From Powellomyces hirtus (lineage: Eukaryota > Chytridiomycota > Chytridiomycetes > Spizellomycetales > Powellomycetaceae), in the NCBI GenBank assembly GCA_025526995.1, contig JAHLKG010000042.1, forward strand, positions 1 to 35,566: a stretch of 35,566 bases of DNA, read 5' to 3'. The translations under genes were made by a program, and so were the position numbers. The notes below the pieces were generated by a model. It did not search any database. It saw only the letters and a program-made list of their open reading frames with translations, and was not told where the DNA came from. Within the stretch, counting starts at the first letter, position 1; each line of letters opens with the position of its first letter. Shown here in pieces: positions 20,932 to 31,743 of this stretch.

Positions 20932-22755
20932 TCAACACAGTGGCGGCACATCCGGGTCATCGTGAAAGTTTGCTGGGACTTCCGGTGGCGCAACCGAGTA
21001 GTTCCTATCGACAATCCCCTTCCGCTTCTCCACCTTCTCCCTCGCATTTTCCGCCACAATGTTTCTAACATCCACCGCCTCCCGCGGCCCCACTCTCCGG
21101 CCCTCTTTCTCTCCCTCCCCAAATCTCTTCTCCTTCTCCCTCATCTTCCTCCTCTCCCTCTCCTCATCCTCCCTCACTCTCCGTTCCCTCCTCCTCACCT
21201 CCTCCACATCACCTCCCGCCTCCACCTCCACATCCGCCTTCAGCATCGTCACCGCCAACCAGCCGCTCACGGTACTCCTCTCACAAATCACATTGTCGGT
21301 GGACACGGGTGAGTCGAGGACGAGCTGCAGGATCTTGTTCTTGACGAGGATGCGGATGTAGGTTGACTCAACGTGCACGCCGATGAGGGACGTGGAGAGG
21401 TGTTTGGAGAGCGAGACGTGGAGAGTGACAGTCGAGGAGGTGGAGGTAAAGTGGAACGACCATTTGCCTTGGTTTTTTTGCAGAATGCGCCCGTCGGTGG
21501 TGGAGGTGAGGACGGGGGGCGCGAGGGTCGATGGGGGAGTGGGTGCGGGAGGGTTTTTGAGCCTCGCGAGGTCTCGGGCGGCTGAAAGCCGGGCGGAGGC
21601 GGTGTGCGGGACGGGCTCGGTTTGGTACCGGCGGCGTTGTTCTTCCAAGCTGTTTTTGTGGGGACGTGTTGGTATTGTTCAGAATTGTGATTTCGGTACA
21701 TGGTAGAGGTGATACGTACTCTTCTTCACTTGTATCATTCTCGCCGCCCACCAGCCCCCGTGGCTCGGTTGATCCTCCAGAGGATTGTGCACCATCGCCC
21801 TTGGCCTCCGGATTCGTGCTCTTCTGCTGTTCTCCCTCTTTCGAAATCGATGATTCCAACCCTTCAGCCTTGACGGGTTCTCCTGCCCCTTGTAGCGGGT
21901 CGGCATGTTGTTCTTGTTCTTGGTCGCGGAGAAACCGTGCTCTGATTTCTTCGTACTGCTGCGCGGCTTCGAGACGCTCTGTACGGGTGATTTCACGGCC
22001 GTCTAGGACCTAGAGAGGTTGAGGCGGGGGCAGAGGGTTAGCGTTGTTCAATGATTAGCAGATGAGTTACTTATGTGAGTGGACGGGAACGTACCTTGAG
22101 TTGGGGCAGGATGGTAATGACGAGCTCGCGGTACCCTTCTTTCCTCGCACACGGGTTGCCGAGGAGGTAACTGGAAATGCCACGTTGTTGCTCCATTTCA
22201 GCCGTTGTGGCGGGGCAGCTAACGGGGGATGTGGACGATGAAAAAAAAAAACACACTACTCACAGTTCTCGCAATTGCTCATTGTTTTTCAAATGCTCGA
22301 CATCCAGCGGATCCTCAACAAAATTAACGGTCAGATCCAGTTTCTCCAGCGACTCGCATTTATCCAAGTTTTCAATTTTGGAGATGTTGTTGAGCGCGAG
22401 TTGGAGGTATTTGAGTTCTTTGAGTTTGTGCAGGTTTTCTACAGTCATAAAAAAAACGAATGAATATGGAGGACAGCCAGCGATCATACTCAGTCACGGT
22501 CACCTATTTTGGATATCTGATTATTCTGCAGGAACAAAATCTCGAGATGGCGGCAATACAGATCAAGGTTCTCGATCTTCTCAATGTCGTATTGGTGCAG
22601 CGTGACTTCTTTCAGGGTGGATAGTTCGCCGTCATTGTGTTCGGCTCGTTTTCGTAGCAGCTCTTTGTCGACTGAGAGAGAGAAACATTTAAGCCATTAA
22701 TAACAGGCTGGTATGGTTTTGCGGGAAAGGAAAATCACTTACTTCTTTGAACCAT
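20932..22755 (-). CDS. DNAAF11: Dynein axonemal assembly factor 11 (LRRC6/tilB)
   Basis: Six exons, 22755-22743, 22671-22504, 22438-22264, 22170-22095, 22009-21720 and 21649-20932, encode 479 residues (animal LRRC6 is about 466). The N-terminus, [20 protein letters not shown], is diagnostic. Leucine-rich repeats follow ([53 protein letters not shown]), then an LRR cap, [17 protein letters not shown] and [14 protein letters not shown]. The middle is a charged low-complexity region. The C-terminal half holds a CS/p23-like beta domain ([39 protein letters not shown]) and a charged helix ([20 protein letters not shown]). The family acts in the cytoplasm to preassemble dynein arms before transport into the flagellum. 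Its presence implies a motile flagellum. It is divergent from CCDC25. The first exon is only 13 nt. Confidence 0.95.
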
Positions 22756-23014
22756 TATTTCCTCCGCATGGGGTGTGAGGGGCAAGGTGGAGTTTACGCG
22801 TGTGTTTGGCGTTTTGATCCCTTTGGCACAACGCGTCCAAATGTGGCACAGTAACAGCAAGTTGGTCTTAGCGGGGTTTGCCGTTTCGTTTCAACCCCAA
22901 GGACATTTGACATTTGACCGTGCTGTTTTTGCGCCTTGCCATTGGCAGGCAAGTGGGTGTGCAGAATTAAAGGCAACTTTTACCACACGTCAGTTCCTCA
23001 GGGATCTCGTCAAT
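22756..23014. promoter_or_regulatory. Shared upstream region of DNAAF11 and CCDC25
   Basis: A 259-bp gap separates two divergent start codons, so a bidirectional promoter is likely. No X-box-like inverted repeat (RFX site, GTTGCC-type) was obvious by eye, although a short GTTGC/GCAAC match could have been missed. Confidence 0.5.
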
Positions 23015-23943
23015 ATGGTATTCTACTTTACAAGCAATGGTCTGTATGGTATCCCGAAGGTTTGCACCGTGTTTCTCAAGTGCTAATGTCTGCGATGCCT
23101 CGTAGTCGTTTCCCCGTCTGCAAAGGTGTATATGGGGAAAGACAAATATGAAAGTAAGTTATACGTTTTGTCTGATAGAGACGGGAGAGCCGTGGTTGTC
23201 TTTGTGCAATGCTCCCACTTGCTCTTCCCACATCAAATTGCTCATTGCGTTCTCTTTTGCCTTCTTGCAGACGAGGAACTCATAAAGTATGGCTGGCCCG
23301 AAGACGTCTGGTTCCACGTCGACAAGCTTTCCTCTGCGCACGTGTACCTCCGTCTTCCCAAGGGTCAATCATGGGAAGACATTGACGAAGCGCTGCTAAT
23401 GGACCTCGCGCAACTGACCAAAGCAAATTCGATCGAGGGCAACAAAAAGGGCAACCTCACCATCATCTACACCCCGTGGAGCAATCTCAAGAAAACGCCC
23501 GGGATGGAGACGGGCCAAGTGACGTTTTTCCGCAACAACCAGGTGAAACGCGTCCATGTAAAAGAACGCGATAACGCGGTGGTGAATCGGCTGAACAAGA
23601 CCAAAGTGGAACGACATCCGGATTTGAGCGAGGAAAAGATTGACCGCGATAGGGAGGAGAGACTGGTGGCGAGGGAGGCAGATAAAAAGAGGGTGGGTGT
23701 GTCATGCCTTCTCTTTCCTCTCCGTTGATCCTTTCCTGCAGGGTGGGTGGGTAACATTGTGTCATATTTTGCATTTATCTGCAGAAACAACTAGAACTGA
23801 AAACGCAAGAATCTCGACGGAAAGAAGCCGAGTCGAGGAGTTACAGCAGTATCTTCAAAGAAGAGAAAATGCTGAGCAACAGAGATGCGCGTAAAGGTCG
23901 CGAGGATCTGGATATCAATGCGCTTGAGGAAGATTTTATGTAG
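23015..23943 (+). CDS. CCDC25: CCDC25 / Jlp2-like protein (NFACT-R, DUF814)
   Basis: Four exons, 23015-23039, 23106-23153, 23271-23692 and 23785-23943, give 217 residues (human CCDC25 has 208). Conserved blocks run in order: [101 protein letters not shown]. The C-terminal charged helix ends in [12 protein letters not shown] and EEDFM, as in animal homologues. The NFACT-R fold is shared with the ribosome quality-control factor NEMF/Rqc2, but CCDC25 lacks the other NFACT domains and its role in fungi is poorly known. The first two exons are tiny, 25 and 48 nt. It is divergent from DNAAF11. Confidence 0.95.
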
Positions 23944-24138
23944 ATTTTGGCGTAGGTAGTTTACAGGCGTACATAGAGCTCAGCGTTCCTGGGGGTTGGC
24001 ACCCGCGAGGGTTTTAATGGAGAGTACGTACTTGATAGGGAGGCATGGTTTGCTTGCGTATATAGTGTTTTATGGAATCATAATTCGTGTTCCATTAGCG
24101 TGTTATCGTTCAGCCACCCCTGGCGGTTTCCAATGCCC

Positions 24139-24826
24139 CTAATCCTCCACCCCACTCGAATCCGCTATCAGTCCCTTCACGCACGCCTCCTCGACCAACA
24201 GGGGCCATATCTCGTTAAACTGACGCAATCTCACATTCGCCTGAACACTCCTCTCCATCATGCCCTTGACCTGCCCTCTCACAAACTCCTCCCTCACCGC
24301 AACACTAGCACTAACGCCGGACCGGCTCGATATGGCCGCTCGCGCGCGCAGCGCGTTTTCGTAGTAGCTTTGGTCGTCGGATCCTTCACTGCTGATCCGG
24401 ATCCCCAGAGGCAGGATGATGTCGGGCGTGCGCCAGATGGTGGAGGACGGGAGGCGGGCGATGGTTTTGCGGAGCGAACCTGGGGTGGGGCAAAATTGGA
24501 TTAGGTGAGGTTGCGGGAAAGGAAGGGAATGGGGGGAGACTGAGGAGGAGCGTACCAAACATGGCCTCAGCAGCGTTCACGTCCGCGACAGTGATGGGTT
24601 TGCCGCAGAGTGATCTCAGGGGGAGATGGCTTAACCGAAATACCACGTATTGTCGGAAAAAGGGGAGAGACACGGCTTCGTTTTGATCGGCATGGATATC
24701 GAGGTCTTGGACGTCGCGGAGGAGGGATAAGTGGTTCACCTGCACCAAGCAAAAAAAGCAAAACAGTTAGTATCTGTGTATCATTTCAACATGCTGTGCC
24801 CCAAAACGAGCATTCTGCCTTGTGTT

Positions 24827-24857
<31 letters not shown>

Positions 24858-27800
24858 CTTATCTCTTACGTCTTTTAGCCGAGTCAAATGGTTTCGTGAG
24901 AACGTCAATCCCTGCAAGGCGTGGAAGCGTTTTAGCTTGGCCATCACGGGCCCGAGTTTCGTGACACGCGCGTAGTTGAAGCAGACAGAGGTGATGGAGG
25001 TCGGGTCGACGCGGTCGATGATTGTGGAGGGTTCGCCGTAGCTGGGAGACGACGACGACGACGCATGGGAGTTGTGGGGATTTTGCAGGATTGATTTTTG
25101 GTGGGGTAGAGTTGCGTGAGTTGGGGTGTGATGTGTCACAGTATGGGTGTTGAATTTGAGAATTTTGGACTTACATGGTGAGACATCCATTATGGAGTTC
25201 GGCGTATACACTGTCCGAGAGGTGCATGCAGACTAGATATATCAACAACATGGGCAAGCCAACAAAAAAAAAAATATAAATATCCACTCTTGATTCGAAG
25301 CGGAAGGGTATGTTGTTGCATACCTATATCGCCTGCTGGTCCCGTTCTGCTACTACGCAGGGCTCCTGCGCTTGACGCTCGGGATGCGCGCGCAGAGGGT
25401 GGGTGGGGCACGACGAGATCGGGAGCGGGAGGGTCATCACCATCCTCCTCCTCCTCCTCCTTGTCACCTTGTTGCACAATCCCCATCTCGCGCTCCCAGG
25501 AAATGCGGATCTTTGTCATCGCGCGAAGTCTAGTAGCAAAAAAAGAAAAACCACAACAATATATATGTATGTATATCAGCATCGCTAAAGGGTCTGGGTG
25601 TGGTTTGTGTGGTGTCGCACGTTGAGCTCCGGCACCCCCTACCTCTCATCCTTCTGTGTAGCCACCCGCTCACACTCTCTCAATCGCTCGCTTTCTTTCC
25701 GGGCAAGTTTCACCGCGGCCCGCCGCTCTTCTTCACTGACCCGCCGCCCGTCGAGGATTTTGACGGACCGCATGCGGTTGATGATGAAGCCGCGGTGGGT
25801 GTTGTCCCGGCAAATCGGGTTGTTCTCAAGCGATAGTTCTGGGGGACAGATGTGGGTTTGAGTGGGGTTGGATCAACACACACCCGCCCCCCCCCCCCCC
25901 CTCGCGGGCGCGGCCTCGCCCAGAACCACGACTGCATACCGGAAAGAGTTTCTGATTTCAGCACGGCGGCGATATCCTCAAACGAGTTGATTTCGTTGCT
26001 ACCGAGAGAGAGGCGTCGCAAGTTTTCTAGTGCACAGAGTTCTCGAACAGCTGTGATCTGCAAAAAACGATACGAGATGTTGGGGGTTGGAACTCGAAAG
26101 CCGCCCTTGGGGTTACCCCAGCACGCATCTCTACCCTACCTGATTTCGCTTCAAATTCATATCAGATATAGAAACGAGAGCGGCCAGATGGATGGGGCCT
26201 CTGATCACGTTGTCTTCCAAGTTGAGGACCCGTAGTTCTCTGAGATGGTTCAAATTTTCTGCCAGGTGGGGTGTGAGCATGCATGCCCCCATTTTTCGTC
26301 CCGCTGGCCGATATTGCAACCACCATCGTTCACCCCCGCAGCTTACCGATTGCGCAAATCTGATTGCTATGCAGATCCAGCACGTCCAGCCTCGCGAGCA
26401 TCTCCAACCCCCTGATCTCTTTTATCTTGTTGCGGCCCAGCATGAGCACGCGTAGACTCTGCAGGGCGTCCAGACCGCTGATGACCTAGGTGGGTTTTCA
26501 ATATATAGTCAGACAAAACCTGGGTCGATCGGCGGGAGGCTGGTGAAAAAAAAAAGGGATATCCTCCCTGCGTGGGATCCGGGATGTGTACCTCAATTTG
26601 GTTGTTATAAAAGTCCAGAAACACGAGATTGCTGAGGTGGTTCAGGTGTTCCATGGTGACGATCTGGTTGTTCTGGTAGTTTAGAAAACGGAGTCGAGTC
26701 TCTTGATACAGATTAAGACACGTCTATTCAGGGATGCATCGTGAGTAGACTGAATCAAAAAACCAAAAGAAGAGAAACAAAAAGACTAAGAGAGACAATG
26801 CTTCAGAACATACGCTAAGCCCCCGTCGACTCAGATTAAGCCGTTCTCTCCCCCCTTCTTGCTCTTCAGCCGGGCGTGTGACCTTGAATAAGACGGCTGT
26901 TGCCAATGAGTAATTACGATCCGAGCCCGTGCCTCACATATGCGATATCACACATAAACTGATCAGAAAGAAACCCACTTCATAAATCGCCGCGACCGAG
27001 TGTCCCTTTTTGGGAACCCATCCCAAACTCTCCTCTGCCTTGGCAATCCACATGACGCCCAGGGAGGAGCAAGTGCGGTCGGAGCTGGACGAGGGGCGAG
27101 ACAAAGTGGGTGGCGGTCGGGTGGTGAGCGAGGAGGAGGAGGTGGATGATGAAGTGCGGGAGGTTGTGGGTGGGGCTTTGTCGTCGGGGGTGCCGATACG
27201 AGAGTGAGGCGAGCAGCGTTGGGATGGGGAGTCGGTGTCGGTTCCGTCGTCGTTGGTCGTGGAGCAGAGCGTGGCGGAGGAAGACCCGCGTGAGTAGGAC
27301 CGTTGGTGGGCAGGGTTGGCGTTTTTGGCTGCGCATGGTGAGAGAGGCTGGGGGGCAGCGTTAGAAAGCCAGGTGAATAGTACGCGCACGAAGCGCTGGG
27401 AAGAAGAAATCCCTACCTCTATGAAGAGATATGGCGATGAAGACCATGCGTTCTTCGTAGAATGTGCTAGTTTGGGGCGGTGGATATTAGACCCACTCGT
27501 TTTTCGAGGAGGAATGCCAATCATCTCAGCTGCTTTACCAGGTCCAGCGGTGGATGGACGGGACGCAGTGCGCTTCCGAGGCTCTTGAAACTTGGGCAAC
27601 TGTTTTCGTATCCCATGATCTGAGAACCCCGATATACCGTTCCATCAAACTCCAATCGCAAAACGTAAACTCACCGTCCTACCACTGTCCTGCTTAAAAA
27701 GGGTCGGGCTGCCCATATACTGCATTGTGACTTCTGACATCTGGACCGCTCTAAGAAAGAACCCCGTTGCATGAGCCATCGAATTTTTAGAATTGAGATT

Positions 27801-28006
27801 ATATCCATAGTGTATTGTATTGACCTTAAGGTGTACGGTATGGGCGGCTTTGAAGCCCACGAGATATCTTGTCGCAGCACCCCACTGTGGCCATGTGGGG
27901 CCGACTGTGGCCGTTTCTGGACTGGACATGTTGCCGGCGAAAAGCCAGAGGAAGACACCTTGCTAGTCTTCTTTTTGTTGGGAGACGCAGACGATGCTCG
28001 AAGCAT
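24139..28006 (-). CDS. LRRC49: LRRC49, leucine-rich subunit of the tubulin polyglutamylase complex
   Basis: Fifteen exons: 28006-27825, 27750-27675, 27599-27417, 27347-26979, 26882-26814, 26723-26592, 26485-26347, 26258-26140, 26057-25940, 25838-25643, 25529-25324, 25232-25175, 25041-24870, 24739-24556 and 24479-24139. All phases agree, giving 847 residues (human LRRC49 about 690). The first 280 residues are Ser/Pro/Thr-rich. Leucine-rich repeats span about 290-510 (LRFLNYQNNQIVTMEHLNHL, LRVLMLGRNKIKEIRGLEML, LDVLDLHSNQICAIENLNHL, LRVLNLEDNV, LRRLSLGSNEINSFEDI). The cap ELSLENNPICRDN and ILDGRRVSEEERRAAVKLAR follow. After an acidic linker comes the LRRC49-specific C-terminal region, notably QYVVFRLSHLPLRSLCGKPI and ADVNAAEAMFG. 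The complex adds glutamate chains to axonemal and centriolar tubulin. Introns 25839-25939 and 24740-24869 hold C/G and T homopolymers. Confidence 0.93.
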
Positions 28007-28339
28007 GGTTGGCTCTCGTTTGGTGTAAAATATTGACAGGTTGCAACGGAATAACGGGCACCCGGACGGACGTTCGCGCTTTACGTAAAATCATGGCGCA
28101 GTCGACTCACGTGGCGTAGTACCCGCCTCCGCTGCCGCGTTGAATTGTCACGCGGGGGACAAGGCATTTTTTTGTTGAAGGATATTTTCATTGTATCACT
28201 GGATTGGATTCCATCTGGATGTATAGGTAGTAGTATAAAGTACAGTATATGTGCAGCATGTCGTATATGAGCTGCTTCTGGCTCGCCTGAGCATTCTCGT
28301 GCTCTTCTCCTCTCTGTTTGCATATACTCCAACACGATC
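28007..28339. promoter_or_regulatory. Shared upstream region of LRRC49 and the TMEM86-like gene
   Basis: A 333-bp gap lies between two divergent start codons and presumably holds both promoters. A TATA-like stretch (tagtataaagta, near 28232) lies about 110 bp upstream of the + strand gene. Nothing else was recognised. Confidence 0.45.
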
Positions 28340-29283
28340 ATGACCTCTTATCTGGAATTTATCCAACGGGTGGATCTCTCCCCCATCAACATTGGCGTGC
28401 AGCTCACTGCCATCGCGCTGCCCTGCCTCCTCCTGTCCGAAAGCGCTCACTCGCTGCTCGGCCGTTCCATCTTCAAGCCGCTGGCGACGCTCGGGTTCCT
28501 CATCGCTGCTCTGGCTTATATTCCGACAAATGCGGCCACGGGACCGGCATCCCCGACCGCGGCCCTCACATCCGTCTCGTCACTAGCCGAGATCCCAGGC
28601 GCCATGCTGCGACTCGACCCGAGCCGGATTCGCGCCTATATTGGAGAATTGACCCATGTTTTGTGCACCGTGGCGCCGTCGATTGCGTCGGTGTCGCATA
28701 CGACTTACACACAGGCCATGATGGGTGCCTTTGTGTTGGGCGCTGTGGGCGACGTGTTTCTGATCACCAAGAAGGGGTTTTTGCCCGGGCTGGGCAGCTT
28801 CTTGGCGGGCCATGCGGCGTTTATGGTCGCGTTTACATTCCATGGACAGGACGATCATGCCCGACGGCGAGCGGTGGGATTCATCATGGCCGTAGCTGCC
28901 GTTGTCGGTCCCTGGTTGCTGCCAAAGATTAAGAACACGGTCATGCGCGGAGCGGTATGTGCTTTTGAATCGTCCCTGTTTCTCAGCGCTAAACACGAGA
29001 CCGCACGTAGCTGTATTGACATTCGCGATCTCTTTAGGTTATCGTCTACATGGCGGTGATCAGCGCCATGGTCATCACCGCATTCGGGAGCATCACGTCG
29101 GGGCAAGCGTACCTCCCCGAACGCATTATCGGCGTGCTGATGTTTTTCGCCTCGGATCTCTTTGTCGCGCGGGAAGAGTTTGTGCACAAGAGTGTGCTGA
29201 ACATGTGGATTGGATTGCCGCTGTACTATGCCGCCCAGATTCTGTTGGCGTCCACCCTGCGTGGTCAGCATGTATTGAACTAA
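28340..29283 (+). CDS. TMEM86/YhhN-family membrane protein, probable lysoplasmalogenase
   Basis: Two exons, 28340-28954 and 29038-29283, encode 286 residues joined in phase 0 over an 83-nt intron. The protein is hydrophobic with about eight predicted membrane segments, for example IGVQLTAIALPCLLL, LATLGFLIAALAYI, MMGAFVLGAVGDVFLITKKG, FLAGHAAFMVAFTFHG and VIVYMAVISAMVITAFGSI. YhhN hallmarks are the GAVGDVFL motif with its conserved Asp, GHAAFM, and SDLFVAREEFV near the C-terminus followed by LPLYYAAQILL. Characterised members cleave the vinyl-ether bond of lysoplasmalogens in ER or plasma membranes. Whether this fungus has plasmalogens is not known from the sequence, so the substrate is inferred. 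Confidence 0.9.
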
Positions 29284-30052
29284 TGGATATATATTTGTTG
29301 GTGGCATTTTTTTGTCTCTTGATACTCAAAGATGAGTTCTGCCATGAGGCGATTGCCAATGGGCTAAAAGCAGGGTGCGGAACGTCCGGAATCTGAACTC
29401 GGCGGGCTCTCAACCAAACTCCGGGGTGGCTGTGCATTTCAGTAGTTCGTACCGGCCGCTTGGGCCGCGTGAACTGGAGGAAGCGCGTGTACAGCGTGTA
29501 GGTGAACCTCGGGAGCTCAATAAACCGTACAGCCAGCACCACTGCCGGTCCGTTCTTGGCAAAATATCAGCGCAGGGGCATGCAGGGTGGCACACAAAGT
29601 GGGGTGTGCGCGAGGATGTACATACATGGGATCCACAGTAGCTTATCCAAGTAGTAACATCGGCTCTGCGCTGCCCTACCTTACCCGCTCACCCCGCTGG
29701 TCGCGGGGGTTTTTTCAATGACGAGACTCGCAACGCTTTTGTACAACCCTTCGTTTCGGTTAGCGCTGGCTGGTACTGCACTTCCTACTGTACCTCCAGG
29801 GTTGAATGGCCGGCGCGGGAGCGGAATGAGCCCTCGCCTTGCCAAATAAAGAAAGAAAGGTTATGGAACATCATGAATGATTGTGTGAGCACGGAGAGGA
29901 GTCGGTGCTGAGAGACGGACGCGACTGACTGATGCGTCTGACCAGATACGGCAGCCCCCAAAAACAACAAAAACCCAATAAACAATTCAATCCTCTTGTC
30001 CAAATTTCCTCAGTCTCCCCATACCGTGAATAATTTTTACAGCCATCCAAAT
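29284..30052. other. Spacer between convergent genes, with a GC stem-loop and T run
   Basis: About 770 bp between the TMEM86-like stop and the Mcr1 stop. At 29692-29708, ccccgc and gcgggg can pair around a 5-base loop, followed directly by T6 (29710-29715). The shape resembles a Pol III-type or intrinsic-style end signal, but no A-box/B-box pair or known RNA gene was found upstream. No coding pattern was seen. Confidence 0.4.
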
Positions 30053-31554
30053 CTAGAATTTATACACATCCGCCTCTTTGTATCCCAATTTTTTGAGCAC
30101 GCCCCCAATCTCTCCCTGGGTAAAGTCCTTGGCCTTGGCGCCCGAGATGGCCTGTAACATCTGGTTGGGGCCGCAGATGAAGATTTTGCCCTCGCCCGGT
30201 TGTGGGGCGACTTGCTTGATGAGCTGTTCGTTGATGTAGCCCGTCTCGCCGCGCCAGCCGATCGGGGGCTTTTCGAGCACGTAGCGGACTTGCAGCCGGT
30301 CAGAGTGCTTTTTGGCGATCGAGTCAAAGTAGTCCTTCATGAGAATGTCCTCCTACAATGGGGTGGGGATACATGTGTGAGATGAACGAAAAGAGAGCTT
30401 GCGGGTTTGCATTTGGCCGGGACAGAGAGAGGTCTTTTTTCTTACCTCCGCAATGTTGGCAAACACCAGGGTCATCTTGGTTTTGTCCTCGGGGTTGGAC
30501 AGGACGCGCTGGATCAGTTGGATCATGGGAGTGATTCCTTTCGAAAGGGGTTCATTAAACCAACATTGAATTCAGAAGGACCCCCAGGATGGAGGCATAC
30601 CTGTTCCACCGGCCAGCATGGTCATTTGCTTGAACTCATTGGCCTTATACGGGTGCTTGGGGATGGGGCCCTTCACGTCCAGCGTGTCTCCGGGCTTGAG
30701 GGACCAGATGTGAGTGGACATGGGACCGTCTACGAAGGGTCAATAGTTGTGAGCTTGAGGTGCGTTGTCAAGGGTGCATCAGAGAGAGAGAGAAACATAC
30801 TGGGGTACTGCTTGATGATCATGTCAAAGTGACCAGTGTAACCATCGGCAGGGTCCTCCACCGGAGTGTAGGGTCGGATGACCACGTTGGGTTTGCCATT
30901 GTCCTTTGTACCGTTCACAAACTTGGTGACGACGCAAGAAGCGGTGGGCAGACCCAGTTCGGTGGTTCCTTCCGGCAACGCAAATCGGAACCGCTTGGTG
31001 TTGTGGTTCACATCTTGAATCTATGGCCCAACCCATGTGGTTTACTTAGATGGTGTCCCTAGCAAGGACAGTTCAATCCGTGTAGCACCATACCTCCTGC
31101 AAGGCAAATGGAAGGAATTTGCTGCTGTCAAGCGCGGCCACGGGGTTCTCCAGCGCGTGCTTGTCAAGCTTGGCCTTGATCTTGGCCTGGCTCTCCGCCT
31201 GGTTCTGCGTGTACAGGTAGTACGCTGGAAACAAGGGAGATCAGTTTCGATACATCACCTACACCGTCGCAAGACCCTGCCGTGTCGAGTTCGAATTGAC
31301 CCACCTCCACCAGCAACCACTCCTTTTATCGAAAGCAAACGCACATGACAGTATCGAAAGGATCAGTATAATGCAAGCACGCCGTCGCGTTCAAAGTCGA
31401 GGACCACGGCACACGTACCTGGGAGCACAAATATCTTCAGAAACATGGAAGCCCCACTCTGCTGGGGTTTGGGAGCGGCGGGCCCGGTGGCCAGACCGCG
31501 CACACCCATAGCGGGAGCTGCAGAGAGATTACGAGCAACTGCACGGAAAAACAT
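30053..31554 (-). CDS. MCR1: NADH-cytochrome b5 reductase, mitochondrial Mcr1 type
   Basis: Six exons, 31554-31419, 31224-31094, 31020-30801, 30729-30601, 30537-30446 and 30352-30053, give 335 residues. The N-terminus ([20 protein letters not shown]) is a mitochondrial presequence, followed by a hydrophobic segment ([16 protein letters not shown]), as expected for Mcr1 placed in the outer membrane and intermembrane space. FAD-binding motif RPYTPVE, then [24 protein letters not shown]-binding [27 protein letters not shown], and ICGPNQML are all present. The C-terminal residue is Phe (DVYKF), typical of the family. The enzyme passes electrons from NADH to cytochrome b5 or related acceptors and takes part in ergosterol synthesis and oxidative stress defence. 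It lies head-to-head with the Sam37-like gene. Confidence 0.95.
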
Positions 31555-31743
31555 TGTATGTATTTTATGGGATTTGGGAAAGAAGCTCCGTTAAGCCTTG
31601 CAGGGCTTAATGAAGTGATTGATGAGCCAGCCACGAATGACGTGTCCGCCACTCGAGCCGGCTTGTCACCTACCTGGAAGTTCCCGATTCTCCACTCATT
31701 TTACCCCAACACCTCGCCGTAGAACACGCACATCGGAGAGGAG
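31555..31743. promoter_or_regulatory. 189-bp bidirectional promoter between MCR1 and the Sam37/metaxin-like gene
   Basis: Only 189 bp separate two divergent start codons. Both products act at the mitochondrial outer membrane, which makes shared regulation plausible. No specific binding site was identified. Confidence 0.5.

Noticed and set aside
21059..21361. Plus-strand Ser/Leu-rich frames across 20890-21700
   Set aside because: They are complementary to the charged C-terminal region of DNAAF11, which is supported by homology and splicing.
28318..28932. Long alternative + strand frame overlapping the TMEM86-like gene
   Set aside because: The overlapping frame starting at 28340 gives a clear YhhN family protein. 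The other is Cys/Arg/His-rich shadow sequence.
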